Assembly (NCBI GenBank): GCA_963699085.1
Contig: CAVOTH010000002.1
Location: 248,001-312,000 of the forward strand
Direction of reading: 5' to 3'
From: Bog-756 sp963699085
Lineage (GTDB): Bacteria; Actinomycetota; Acidimicrobiia; Acidimicrobiales; RAAP-2
Length of the DNA stretch: 64,000 bases
The position numbers and the translations under genes are program-made. Numbering within the stretch: position 1 is the first letter of the stretch; the number at the start of each line of letters is the position of its first letter. This document shows positions 1-9,687 of the stretch, in pieces. The notes below the pieces were generated by a model. That model had not been told where the DNA came from and did not search any database. It saw nothing but the letters and a program-made list of their open reading frames with translations.

Positions 1-1
1 G

Positions 2-1015
2 CCCACGGAGTGCCAGACGAAGGGAGTCGGCAACGACTGGACCGTCACCCACGAGGCCTACGACGGAGGAACCATGCAGGGGTTCGTTTCCAGCACCACC
101 GCCGAGGCCATGGGCTACTTCACCAAGGACGACCTGCCCTTCACCTGTGGCATGGCCAGTACCTTTCCGATCGCCGATCGCTACTTCTGCTCGCTGATGG
201 GGCAGACCGATCCCAACCGCCGCTATCTCATATCGGGAACCTCACTCGGCCTCATCGACGACACCTTCCCCCTGGAGCTTCCTCCCAACGGGATCATCTT
301 CGAGCAGTTGACCAAGCACGGGATCACCTGGAAGGACTACTACTCGAGCCTTCCCACCATTGGGGTGTATCTGCCTTACATCGAAGCGAGCAACCCGGTG
401 TCCAAGGGCATCGTCAAGATCGACAAGTTCTACGCCGACGCCGCATCCGGGGGTCTTCCCTCAGTCAGCCTGGTCGAACCCAATTACGACGTGTCCTCCG
501 AGGAGGATCCTCAGGACATCCAGTTCGGCGACCAGTTCATGGGCCAGATCGTCAACGCCGTGATGTCGAGCCCGAATTGGCCGAGGACCATGCTCATCTG
601 GACCTATGACGAGCATGGTGGCTACTACGATCACGTACCGCCGCCCCCGGCGATTCCTCCCGACGACATACCTCCGAACCTGACAGCCACCGATCCCCCT
701 GGTGGATTCGACCGCTACGGCATGCGGGTGCCGTGCGGCGTGGTCAGCCCCTATGCCAAGAAGGACTACGTCTCCCACACCGTCTACGACCACACCTCGA
801 TCCTCAAGACAATCGAGGAGAAGTGGAACCTCCCCGCGCTCACTCGCCGTGATGCCAATGCCAACAGTCTCTTCGACATGTTGGATCTGACGACCAAGCC
901 GGCATTCCTCAAGCCCCCTAAGCTGCCGGCGGCGGCGAATCCGGTACCCAAGGAAGGCTGTCTGTCAACTGGTCCGGGGACGATCCCACCCCCTTCGGCG
1001 GTCACCACCGCCTGA
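2..1015 (+). CDS. Phosphoesterase / phospholipase C family protein (5' truncated by window edge)
   Basis: The reading frame is open to the first base of the window, so the N-terminus lies outside; an internal ATG at 74 is not the true start because the coding sequence upstream of it (NDWTVTHEAYDGGT) already matches the family. The protein belongs to the PF04185 phosphoesterase family (phospholipase C / acid phosphatase AcpA group), usually secreted enzymes that hydrolyse phosphate esters. Visible motifs are GQTDPNRRYLISG, SLVEPNYD, the metal-binding WTYDEHGGYYDH segment, and SPYAKKDYVSHTVYDHTS near the C-terminus. It ends convergent with the ABC permease gene. The family call is firm; substrate (phospholipid or another phosphoester) is not decided by sequence. 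Confidence 0.9.
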   Translation, partial: PTECQTKGVGNDWTVTHEAYDGGTMQGFVSSTTAEAMGYFTKDDLPFTCGMASTFPIADRYFCSLMGQTDPNRRYLISGTSLGLIDDTFPLELPPNGIIFEQLTKHGITWKDYYSSLPTIGVYLPYIEASNPVSKGIVKIDKFYADAASGGLPSVSLVEPNYDVSSEEDPQDIQFGDQFMGQIVNAVMSSPNWPRTMLIWTYDEHGGYYDHVPPPPAIPPDDIPPNLTATDPPGGFDRYGMRVPCGVVSPYAKKDYVSHTVYDHTSILKTIEEKWNLPALTRRDANANSLFDMLDLTTKPAFLKPPKLPAAANPVPKEGCLSTGPGTIPPPSAVTTA

Positions 1016-1058
1016 CAATCGAGGAGCACCGACCCTGGTCCTTTGAGGTGAGGGGTCG

Positions 1059-1986
1059 CTAGGCGAGTCGCACTCCTCGGGGAATCCGGTGTCTGGGCGT
1101 GGTCGTTCTTCGTACCGCGGCAAAGAGCAGCACGGCGGCGAACAACAGATCAAAGGCCAGCCCGTAGGGCCATACCGGTCCTCCGGTCGCCGATCCCGAC
1201 GAGTTCGAGCCGTCGTTCTCGGTATTGCGCACAGATTGCCGGATGCTTCCGAGGACATCACCCGACGGGACATTCGTCACACAGAAAGTGGAATGCGGCG
1301 GCGGAGCGTCCGTGGAGTAGCAGGTGCGCTGCAAGGGCGCAGCCGGAGCAGCGTCGGCCAAGATCACAAATGGATTTGGCGAGACCAGGTACCAAGGGTA
1401 GGAATTGCCCTGGCCCCCATTTGTGTTGACGATCAGGACCGAGACAAAAGTCGTCAGGATCAAGGTCCCGATGGCCAGTACGAAGACCGCCACATAGGTC
1501 AGCACGCTGGAGGTGGTGCTTCTGGCGAAGAGGGCGGAAAGTCCCAGTCCGATGGCACAGATGATGCCGAGGAGGAGCATCATCACCAAGCGTGACGACA
1601 ATCACCTGGAGAATACTGAGCCCGCCCTCGGTCATCGCCCAGATGGTGATCGGCGCGGAGACCAGCACGAACAGGCAGGCGGTACCCCAGGCCGCCAGGA
1701 GCTTTCCCGCGACGATGTCGAAAGCGGAGAGCTCGGTGACCTGGAGGATGCTGAGCCGGCCCCGCTCCCTGTCTCCGTTGATCGACTGTGACGTCAACGC
1801 CGGAACGATGAACAGCGCCAGCGCGAGCATGAACAGCTGCAAACCTCCGAAGAGAACTGCACCTCGGTCCCCGTCGAGGTCGTGCTCCCTCGAGAGCACA
1901 CCGTGCAGGAGCAATGAGAACGCCAGCAGGCCGAGGAACCAACTGAGCAGCAGCCAGCGCCACCGCCCGGCACGGTAGCGAAGCAT
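1059..1986 (-). CDS. ABC-2 type transporter permease (one frameshift)
   Basis: A membrane permease of an ABC exporter, read as one gene from the ATG at 1986. The N-terminal half shows hydrophobic segments and the typical ABC-2 signature around INGDRERGRLSILQVTELS, followed by a segment ending in ILQVIVVTL; the continuation (VMMLLLGIICAIGLGLSALF) lies in the next frame. Removing one base of the CC pair at about 1586-1587 joins the two halves without a gap, giving a protein of about 308 residues. It follows the ATPase gene by 33 bases and is surely its partner. Either a sequencing insertion or a recent inactivation; the pattern across the window favours the former. Confidence 0.8.
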
Positions 1987-2019
1987 GATCTCCAGATCGT
2001 GTGACCGCGGCTATCCCGC

Positions 2020-2985
2020 TCATTCCCGTTCCGTCAGTTCGAAGTAGGCGGCCTCGAGCGAGCTCTCCGCGGGGCTGCACGAAACGACCTCAACTCCGGC
2101 ACCGATCAATGCCGCCAGCAGCGAGGCGGCCGCCCGGTCCGAATCGAGCATGACATCCACACCACTGGCCGTCATCTGGGCGACAACGACCCCCAGTGCA
2201 CCGAGCGCCTGCACCAGCCTGGCATCGTCGAGCGAGTGGATTCTCCAGGGACTAAATCGTGCACTGCGGGAACGCTCTCCCCTTCGTCGCTCGCCGACGG
2301 CGACGCCCCGGTCGACGAAGACCACGATGTCCGCCAACTCTTCGAGGTCGGCCAGGAGATGACTGGACACGACCACGGCCACGCCCTCGGAGGCCAGCCA
2401 GCGGACCAGGCGGAGGAAACCGACCCGGCTGGCAGGATCGAGGCCCGCAGCCGGCTCATCGAGCAGCAGGATCCGCGGTCGGTGGACCAAGGCGCTGGCA
2501 ACACCCAGACGTTGTTTCTGTCCTCGCGGACAGGACCTGGACCCGGGAGTCTCGCTTGTCGGCCAGATGGACCAGGTCGAGGAGCTCGGAGGCGCGCCTC
2601 CTGCGAGTCGACCATCGACATCCGGTGCGCCGTGCCCGCGAACACCAGGTATTCGAGGACGGTCAGTGTGTCGTAGAAGCCGATGCTGTCCGGTACCCAG
2701 CCCAGGACCTTCCGTGCCGCCAATGTCTCGGTGACCGGATCATTTCCAGCGACCCGCACGAGCCCACTATCCGGTGCCAGCAGCGTGGCCAGGATGAGAA
2801 GGAGCGTGGTCTTTCCGGCGCCGTTCGGGACCTACGAGACCGGTCACCTCGCCGTATGAGGCCGTGAAGTTGAGCCCGTTGAGCACCGGGGTGGAGCCGA
2901 ACGACCGCCACAGTTCGCGGGTGGCCAATGCGGGTTCGTCGCCTGAACTCGTCGCGGGAACCTCCGTCGGTTGAGCGACCGCCAT
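2020..2985 (-). CDS. ABC transporter ATP-binding protein (three frameshifts)
   Basis: ATPase partner of the downstream ABC-2 permease, starting at the ATG at 2985. The frame breaks at three places: about 2826 (inside the Walker A loop, which should read GPNGAGKTT), about 2591, and about 2527. Deleting one base at each restores a normal chain with VPDSIGFYDTLTVLEYL, the ABC signature LSRGQKQRLG, Walker B ILLLDEPAAGLDP and the switch-region SSHLL. Length after repair is about 320 residues, normal for CcmA/DrrA-type ATPases. Three independent breaks in one gene could mean a real pseudogene, but all three are +1 insertions like the others in the window. Confidence 0.82.
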
Positions 2986-3079
2986 CGTTTTCCCTCTTGG
3001 CCGAGTTCGTTTGTCCGCCGGGGGAGACGTCCGGTGGTTACTTCGAAGGCTAACGGACGGTGGTAGGCGTGCGCGTTGA

Positions 3080-3430
3080 CTACTCCGGCGTTGCTTCCTC
3101 CGGACCCTGCTCGCTGAGCCTCGGGTTGTCTGAGCCGTCGTTGGTGTCGATGGCCGTGGCGTCGATCACCTGACCCGGCTGCATCTGCCCGAAGCTCCAG
3201 ACGAACGCCCGGCTCTGGTTCGCCCGCCGTTCCCGGCGTTTCGGACTCAGCGCCAGCAGTACCCGATCGACGGCCAGGGCGACGAAGCCGATCACCAGAA
3301 TTGCGGCCAGGATTCCGAGAGCGATCAGTCCGACGAAGAAGACCAGGACGACGACCGCCACCAGCACGACCACGCCGACGATCAGGCTGAGACAACCGAT
3401 GCCGGTTTGAGGGCGTTCCGCATTTGCCAT
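3080..3430 (-). CDS. Small two-helix membrane protein, function unknown
   Basis: About 116 residues. The ATG at 3430 (MANAERPQ) is preferred over a TTG nine bases upstream. A long hydrophobic stretch rich in Val/Leu/Ile (about residues 14-55) forms one or two transmembrane helices, followed by a basic RRERRANQ segment and a polar, acidic tail. I do not recognise the family. It stands between the ABC exporter and the MFS gene on the same strand, separated from the ABC ATPase gene by 94 bases, so it may be read with either. No enzymatic motif is visible. Confidence 0.6.
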   Translation of the reverse strand: MANAERPQTGIGCLSLIVGVVVLVAVVVLVFFVGLIALGILAAILVIGFVALAVDRVLLALSPKRRERRANQSRAFVWSFGQMQPGQVIDATAIDTNDGSDNPRLSEQGPEEATPE

Positions 3431-3506
3431 ACATCCCAATCATCGCACCAGCAGAGACGTCGGGCCCCGGCACCACCTCCTCTGTCGGGCCGCCGGGACC
3501 TTCCGG

Positions 3507-4787
3507 CTATACCGGCAGTTCCACGGTGACCTGGTCCCGATCCGCACCCTCTGCCTCTTCGTTGCGGCGCATGCCGGGCAGGAACAGGAACCCCAACGTC
3601 ACCGCGGCGCCCACGGTGCCGGCGAGGACGAGCGTTGTTCGGGCGCCCAGCAGGTGGGCCACCGGAGGGGTGAGCGCATAGCTGAGGGGGAGCAGTGCCG
3701 TCGACACCATCCAGTCGACGCTCGACACCCGGCCCAGCATGGCCCGGGGCACCCGGCGCTGCTTGGTCGTGACCCACACCACGGCTCCTATGGCCTCGGC
3801 ACCGTTGATCACGACCGCCGCCACCACCAGTCCCCACATCTCCTCGGCCAATCCATATCCGGCCACCCCCAGCGTGGCCAGTGTCCACCACAGATAGATC
3901 CAGGTCATCGGCCGGCGCGGTTCGCGTGCCCGCCCCATGGCCACCGCACCGATCAGTGCGCCGACCCCACCGGCGGCGAGCACGATCCCGTAGGCCGAGG
4001 CACTTTCGTGCATGGTGTTACGCACGATGTAGGGGAGCAGCACCTGGGTCGGCCCGATGAACAGCAGGTAGGTGAAGGTGGCGGACAGGAACGTCCCCCA
4101 TAGCCAGACATGCCGCTTGACGTACCGCAGTCCTTGGCGGACATCCTGGCCGATGGCTCCACCGCCTGCGCTGGCACCGGCTGAAGCCGCGGTGCGACTG
4201 AGGGGGCTCATCCGCACCATGCACCAAGCCGAGAAGACGAATGTCGCGGCGTCGAAGTACAGCGCCCCAACCGAGCCGATGGTGGCGACGGCCAGCCCGC
4301 CCAGTGCGGGGCCGGCCAACTGGATGGTGGCCGGTCGGACGAACTGCTCGATGGCATTGGCCTGGTGGAGCTGGTCCTCCGGTACCAACCGCGGTACCAC
4401 CGCGTCGAACGCGGGCGCAGCGAAGGCCGCCGCCACACCGAGAATGGCGGCGACAAGGTAGAGCTCCCACAGATGGAGCCCACCGGTGGCCGTCAGCGTC
4501 GCCAGGGCACCGACGGCCACGGCCCGGGCCAGGTCGGCCCAGATCAGGATCGGTCGGGATCCCAGCCGGTCGGAGACGGCACCGCCGATCAACAGCATGG
4601 CCAGCTGGGGGAGTGAGAGTGCCACTCCCACATAGGCGAGAGATGCCGGTTGGTTCGACAGTCCCAATGTCACCCAGGCCACGGCCACCAGGAAGAACCC
4701 GTCCCCCAGGAGCGAAACCGACATGCCGGTCCACAGCAGGCGGAAATCACGCTGGCGGAGCGGGGCTGTCAGCGATACCGAGCCCAT
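3507..4787 (-). CDS. MFS transporter, DHA3-like drug/metabolite exporter
   Basis: A 426-residue, roughly 12-helix major facilitator. The N-terminus (LRQRDFRLLWTGMSVSLLGDGFF) and the motif-A region GGAVSDRLGSRP (about residues 68-79) are typical of the DHA3 group that exports macrolides, tetracycline-like drugs or siderophores. The start lies five bases beyond the stop of the upstream PLP enzyme, and that gene lies ten bases beyond the stop of a GGDEF-EAL gene, so the three form one transcription unit. This suggests, as inference, that it exports the product of the PLP enzyme. Substrate cannot be read from sequence. Confidence 0.88.
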   Translation of the reverse strand: MGSVSLTAPLRQRDFRLLWTGMSVSLLGDGFFLVAVAWVTLGLSNQPASLAYVGVALSLPQLAMLLIGGAVSDRLGSRPILIWADLARAVAVGALATLTATGGLHLWELYLVAAILGVAAAFAAPAFDAVVPRLVPEDQLHQANAIEQFVRPATIQLAGPALGGLAVATIGSVGALYFDAATFVFSAWCMVRMSPLSRTAASAGASAGGGAIGQDVRQGLRYVKRHVWLWGTFLSATFTYLLFIGPTQVLLPYIVRNTMHESASAYGIVLAAGGVGALIGAVAMGRAREPRRPMTWIYLWWTLATLGVAGYGLAEEMWGLVVAAVVINGAEAIGAVVWVTTKQRRVPRAMLGRVSSVDWMVSTALLPLSYALTPPVAHLLGARTTLVLAGTVGAAVTLGFLFLPGMRRNEEAEGADRDQVTVELPV

Positions 4788-4792
4788 GGCGG

Positions 4793-6079
4793 TCAGGAAG
4801 TGGTCGGATGCCGCTGCATGTCGAATCGCTCGGCGAGTTCACCCAGCACCTCGTTGAGCTGGTCGATCTCGTCGTCGGCGTTGGCCGCGGTGATCTGGAT
4901 CCGGAAGCCGACCTGCGACCGGGGGACCAGGGGATAGGCGGCCAGCGTCACGTAGATCCCACGGTCGAAGAGGAAGCGCCCGACCGTGTCGATGTCGTCG
5001 TCTGCGCCCAGCGGTAGCTCGATGATGGGCAGTCCGGAGGAGTTCATGCTGTAGAGCCCGAGTTCGGCGATCCGATCGAGGACCCGTGCCGTCTTGGTCG
5101 CCAGCGACAGCCGGATGTCGTCACCCTCCACCTCGTTGACCCGGAAGCCGGCCAATACCGTGGCCAGCGACGCGGTGGGGGACGGACCCGAATACAGATA
5201 CGGAGGAGCGGCCACCTTCAGGTGGTTCTTGAGATCCGTGGGCAGGGCCATGAATGCCAGCAGTGACGAGTAGGACTTGGAGAACCCGCCGACCAGGATG
5301 ATGTTGTCGTAGGTCTCATTGAGGTAACGGACGATGCTGTTCCCACGATGGCCGTACGGTGCCGACGGTCCCGGTGACTCGCCGATCACCCCGAACCCGT
5401 GAGCGTCGTCGACATAGAGGAGCGCGTCGTTCTCCCGACAGATCCTGGCGTACTCGGACAGGTCCGGGAAGTTGCCCGTCATGCTGTTGACCCCGTCCAT
5501 GCAGAACATCCGGCTGGATGTCGCCGGCAGCGACCGGAGAGCCTCCTCCAATGCACCTGGGTCGTTCGAGCGGACCCGGTGGAGTGTGGCCCCCATCCCC
5601 CGGGCCACCGTGCATCCTTCGTAGATCGTCTTGTGGGCCTGGGCGTCGACCAGTACGGCACCCTGGCCGGCCAGGACGGGGATCACCGAGGTGTGGATGA
5701 GCGAGATGGTGGGAAGCAACAAGGTGTCCGGCGCACCGAGCAGCTCGGTCAGCTCCTCTTCGATGTCGACGTAGAGGCGGGGGCTGCCCAGAAGTCGCGA
5801 CCAGCTCGGGTGGGTGCCCCAGCGACGCAGCTCGCGCGCCACCGACTCGATGATGGCCGGGTGGAGGTCGAAGCCGAGATAGTTGCAGGAGGCGAAGTCA
5901 CTGAGCCAGTGATTCCCCACACGGATGCGGCGGCCATCGATCTCCTCGATGACGGCGTCCATCATGGGATGGGAGGCGCGCAGTCGTTCGAGGTCGTCCC
6001 ATCGGGGATCCCGACGGATCTCGGCGGTGAGTGCCGTGGTGGCCGCGGCACGTGTCGACATCTGTTCCTCTAGTGCCAT
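4793..6079 (-). CDS. Alpha-oxoamine synthase-like PLP enzyme (AONS/KBL/CqsA fold)
   Basis: A 428-residue fold-type I PLP enzyme of the group that condenses an amino acid with an acyl-CoA (8-amino-7-oxononanoate synthase, 2-amino-3-ketobutyrate CoA ligase, serine palmitoyltransferase, CqsA/LqsA autoinducer synthases). Visible are the substrate-entry segment SCNYLGFDLHP, the PLP-contacting DDAHGFG (about residue 222) and the Schiff-base lysine in GGFSKSYSS (about residue 266). An AGGA-type ribosome site precedes the ATG at 6079; a second ATG 18 bases inside also has a GAGGA. No biotin genes are nearby, and the neighbours are a c-di-GMP enzyme and an exporter, so a role in making a signal or secondary lipid is possible but unproven. 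Confidence 0.85.
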   Translation of the reverse strand: MALEEQMSTRAAATTALTAEIRRDPRWDDLERLRASHPMMDAVIEEIDGRRIRVGNHWLSDFASCNYLGFDLHPAIIESVARELRRWGTHPSWSRLLGSPRLYVDIEEELTELLGAPDTLLLPTISLIHTSVIPVLAGQGAVLVDAQAHKTIYEGCTVARGMGATLHRVRSNDPGALEEALRSLPATSSRMFCMDGVNSMTGNFPDLSEYARICRENDALLYVDDAHGFGVIGESPGPSAPYGHRGNSIVRYLNETYDNIILVGGFSKSYSSLLAFMALPTDLKNHLKVAAPPYLYSGPSPTASLATVLAGFRVNEVEGDDIRLSLATKTARVLDRIAELGLYSMNSSGLPIIELPLGADDDIDTVGRFLFDRGIYVTLAAYPLVPRSQVGFRIQITAANADDEIDQLNEVLGELAERFDMQRHPTTS

Positions 6080-6089
6080 CGGGGGATCC

Positions 6090-9000
6090 TCATCGCACGG
6101 GCTCCTCGGTCACGGCGACCGAGTCGATAGGCATCGAACCGGGTGCCAGGTGGGACAGGAAATCGGAGAAGTCAGTGATGTGGAGCGGGCGGGCCAGATA
6201 GAACCCCTGACCGAACTCGCAGCCGAAGTCTCGAAGCGCCTCGAGCTGTCCAGCCTCCTCGATACCCTCGGCCACCGTCTGGAGGTGCATCGTCTGTCCG
6301 AGCCGGACGATCGCCTCGGTAAGGGCGCTGTCCTCCATGACGTCGTCCACGAACGCCTTGTCCACCTTCAAGATGTCGATCGGGAACGTCTTCAGATAGC
6401 TGAGCGACGAGTATCCGGTGCCGAAGTCATCGATGGCCAGTGACACTCCCAGCTCCTTGAGGGCCAGCATCCGGGGGACGACTGTCTCGGTGTCCTGTAC
6501 GAGCACGTTCTCGGTGATCTCGATCACCAACGAATGGGGATCGAACCCCGACTCGTCCAGGGCCCTGGTCACGTCGGCGAGCAGGCTGTCGTGCTGGAAG
6601 TGGCGGGCCGAGATGTTGACGCTGAGACGGAGGGGCATGGCTGCCGGGAAGTGCCGCTGCCACTCGCGAGCCTGGTGGCAGGCGGTGTCGAGTACCCAGC
6701 GTCCGAGCGGCACGATGAGGCCGGTCTCCTCGGCCAGATGGATGAACTGCTCCGGCAACAGGAGCCCGCGTTCGGGGTGGCGCCAGCGGATCAGAGCCTC
6801 GAACCCGATGCCTGCGTTTCCCGCCAGACTGAGGATCGGCTGATAGAACAGTTCGAACTCGCCCTTGTCTACAGCCCGTTGCAGATCGGCGGTCCGTTCG
6901 AGTCGCTCGATGACCGATGCCTGCAACGCGGGTTGGTACAGCTCGTAGCGACCCTTGCCTCGGGCCTTTGCCGCGTACATGGCCACGTCGGCGGCCTGGA
7001 TCAGCTCAGACGAGTCCTCCGTCCCCAGACGATTCAGCGCGATGCCGATGCTGGCCCGAACCCGGATCTCACGGTCCTGGACCATGATGGGCTCGCGGAG
7101 GGCGGCGGTGATCCGATCGGCGACGTCGCACGCTTCGTCGACGCTCACCAGCTCCTCCATCAGGATCGCGAATTCGTCGCCACCGAAGCGGGCCGCGGTA
7201 TCCCCGCCTCGCAGGCAGTCGGTCAGGCGATTGGCCACCTCGATCAGGAGGGTGTCGCCGGACGCGTGCCCGAGACTGTCGTTGACCAGCTTGAAGTCGT
7301 CCAGGTCGAGGAAGAGTACGGCCAGGGAAGCCTTGGACCGGGTCGCCCGCTCGAGCGCGTGGTCCAGACGGTCGCGGAAGAGGGCCCGGTTGGCCAGCCC
7401 ACTCAGCCCGTCGTGGAAGGCCTGGTGCTTCAGCTCCTCTTCCAGGCTTCGACGCTCGCTCACATCCCGGAGGGTGAGGACGATTCCCTCGACGGTCTCG
7501 TCGCTCAACAGGTTGGTGGCGATCACCTCGACGTGATGCCACGAACTGTCCTCATGATGGATCCGCCAATGGGCGGTCACCGAGGTACCGCCACGGAAGG
7601 CCACTCCGGTGAACAGGGCGAGCGCCTGCTCCTGGTCGTCCGGGTGGAGCAGGCTGGTGAACGGAATGCCCTCCAGCGACCCGGGCTCGTAGCCGAGGGT
7701 CCGCATCGCCGACGGGGTCTGATAGGTGATGGTGGTATCCGGGCGGGCGATCAGGATGACGTCTGAGGCATTCTGGACGAGCGTCTGAAAGCGGGCCTCG
7801 CTGCGTCGGGTGTGCATGGACTCGGTCATGCACTCGCGATCGAGAGCCATGTCCACCTGGGCCACCAGGATCTCGATGGCGTTCTGCAGTTCCTGGGCGA
7901 TGTCGGACTCGCTCGAGGCGACGACCATGCCCTGGCGCTGATCGAGGGTTCCGAGGGGGTAGACCAACCGTTGAAGGGGGAGTCCGCCGTCGGCGGTGGG
8001 GGTTATCGTCGGATCGTCGGTCGAACTGTCCCACATCTCCTCCCACAGGTCGGTGAGGTCGGCGGACTCTTCGCCCGGGCGACCTCCCGACCGGGCGGCG
8101 ATGGTGAGCGCGCCATCGGGATCGGTGACGGCCAACGAGATCTCCACCATGTCGTCGTGACCGGCAACGAGGGCGTCCAACCCGGCCATGGTGGCCTGGT
8201 AGATCGCCTCTCGTCCGGAGGCGGCGACCAACTCGGAAGCCGATGTGCGGAGTACTTGTTCACGGACTTCGGCCCGTTCGCGCTCCCAGATCAGCCCCGC
8301 CATGCGTAGCAGCACCAGTAGGAACATCGTCCCGGCCACCACCGCGATCATCGGTGCGTCAACCGGGTTGCCTCTGAGTGTCTCGATCAGCAGGACGATG
8401 GGGGCGATGAGTGAGGCCGCGGCCAGCAGGCCGAGCCGCGACCAGGTGGTCCGCTGTGCCGTGGCTCTCTGGGGTTCCGAGAGTTCACGCATGGACGGGT
8501 GCAGGGCTGCCGCTCCCCAGCAGGCGTAGAAGAGGATCCACCCGAGGTCGATCGGATTTCCATCGCTCCAGTTCAAAGACGTATGCAGGTTGGCCAGCCC
8601 GTAGAGCGAGTCGGCGACAAGGGTGCCGATCGTGCCGATGGCCAGTAGGCGACCGGCCGTATTGCGGAAGCCTCCAGCGCTCCACAGGTGGGCCAGCATG
8701 GCCAGGACGAGGACGTCTCCGAGTGGGTAGGCAGCCGAGGTCAGCCGAACCAGGACCGTCACCCCGGACTCCCGGACGTTCGGACCGATCAGGAAGATCC
8801 ACGAGAGCAGTCCCACACCCAGTGTCACGATCAGCGCATCGATGAGGCTGGACCGGTTGCCACCCGGGACCCGGGCCCGGGTGAGCAGCAGCAGGCCCAC
8901 GGCGAGCACCGGATACATGGTGATGTAGATGACGTCGATGAACGAGGGGAAGGGGATGTTCTGCTGACCCATGATCTGGTGCCAGAACTTGTAGATGGTG

Positions 9001-9503
9001 TCCCCGCAGATGAAGAGGAACACCCCGCCCCCCACGAACCACCAGGCGATCGGGGAGTTGGGACGATTGCGCCACACGCCGTAGGCGATGGCGGCCACGG
9101 CGGACAGACCGATGCACGCCCACGCGAAGGGCTGCCCGGGCCACTCCATCCAGGGGAGGACACCGAAGATCAGAGGCTTCTCGGTCGGGATTCCGAATGG
9201 GAAATAGATGAGGGCGAAGAAGCCCTCGAGGGCGAGGAACCAGCGCCACAGATTCTTGGACGTCGGTCGCGGCGCGGTAGGGGCATTGGTCGCACCATCG
9301 CTAATCCCCATGTCGGGCACCGACACTTTCGCCTCCATCGATCGTTTCAGTCCCCATCTATCGGCAGCAGTTCGGAACCACTTGAGAGCATCGGCGTTCG
9401 TCACCGCCTGCTGTTGTGGCTCCCGCCGGTTCGGCGGTTCAGTCGTGTCGAACCGTTCGGGCGTGACGGCACGGTGCGAAGGACCTTTCCACCGGAGGGA
9501 CAT
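6090..9503 (-). CDS. Membrane-bound PAS-GGDEF-EAL protein (c-di-GMP synthesis/breakdown)
   Basis: A 1137-residue protein. Order of parts: a polar N-terminus, a multi-helix membrane region (about residues 85-400), a GAF-like stretch, a PAS domain (about 575-690), GGDEF (motif RFGGDEF near residue 773) and EAL (FEALIRW near 903). EAL residues needed for phosphodiesterase activity are present: SVNIS, ITEN, IDDFGTGYSS, DILKVDKAF, VAEGIEE and QGF. The GGDEF signature is also complete, so both activities are possible. No clear ribosome site marks the ATG at 9503; ATG codons at 9338 (MEAKVS) and 9311 are alternatives. It is the first gene of a three-gene operon with an oxoamine synthase-like enzyme and an MFS exporter, which is unusual. 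Confidence 0.92.
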   Translation of the reverse strand: MSLRWKGPSHRAVTPERFDTTEPPNRREPQQQAVTNADALKWFRTAADRWGLKRSMEAKVSVPDMGISDGATNAPTAPRPTSKNLWRWFLALEGFFALIYFPFGIPTEKPLIFGVLPWMEWPGQPFAWACIGLSAVAAIAYGVWRNRPNSPIAWWFVGGGVFLFICGDTIYKFWHQIMGQQNIPFPSFIDVIYITMYPVLAVGLLLLTRARVPGGNRSSLIDALIVTLGVGLLSWIFLIGPNVRESGVTVLVRLTSAAYPLGDVLVLAMLAHLWSAGGFRNTAGRLLAIGTIGTLVADSLYGLANLHTSLNWSDGNPIDLGWILFYACWGAAALHPSMRELSEPQRATAQRTTWSRLGLLAAASLIAPIVLLIETLRGNPVDAPMIAVVAGTMFLLVLLRMAGLIWERERAEVREQVLRTSASELVAASGREAIYQATMAGLDALVAGHDDMVEISLAVTDPDGALTIAARSGGRPGEESADLTDLWEEMWDSSTDDPTITPTADGGLPLQRLVYPLGTLDQRQGMVVASSESDIAQELQNAIEILVAQVDMALDRECMTESMHTRRSEARFQTLVQNASDVILIARPDTTITYQTPSAMRTLGYEPGSLEGIPFTSLLHPDDQEQALALFTGVAFRGGTSVTAHWRIHHEDSSWHHVEVIATNLLSDETVEGIVLTLRDVSERRSLEEELKHQAFHDGLSGLANRALFRDRLDHALERATRSKASLAVLFLDLDDFKLVNDSLGHASGDTLLIEVANRLTDCLRGGDTAARFGGDEFAILMEELVSVDEACDVADRITAALREPIMVQDREIRVRASIGIALNRLGTEDSSELIQAADVAMYAAKARGKGRYELYQPALQASVIERLERTADLQRAVDKGEFELFYQPILSLAGNAGIGFEALIRWRHPERGLLLPEQFIHLAEETGLIVPLGRWVLDTACHQAREWQRHFPAAMPLRLSVNISARHFQHDSLLADVTRALDESGFDPHSLVIEITENVLVQDTETVVPRMLALKELGVSLAIDDFGTGYSSLSYLKTFPIDILKVDKAFVDDVMEDSALTEAIVRLGQTMHLQTVAEGIEEAGQLEALRDFGCEFGQGFYLARPLHITDFSDFLSHLAPGSMPIDSVAVTEEPVR

Positions 9504-9687
9504 CGCCGATGGCGCTCGGGTTTACCCGACCAATCCATGCGGGAACGAAACTGTCGGATACGGGTGGTTGGGTGCCGGAGGCCTTGCCTGATGGGATCAG
9601 AAGGGTCTGTAGTTCCGGACATCCGCCATCGCACGAGATGTCGGCCGCCGGTACGGTAATCCCACCAACTCAGCCGTGGAGGCAGAC

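Noticed and set aside
2519..2534. CTGTCC/GGACAG inverted repeat
   Set aside because: Lies inside the ATPase coding region at the signature motif; best explained by codons, not by an operator.
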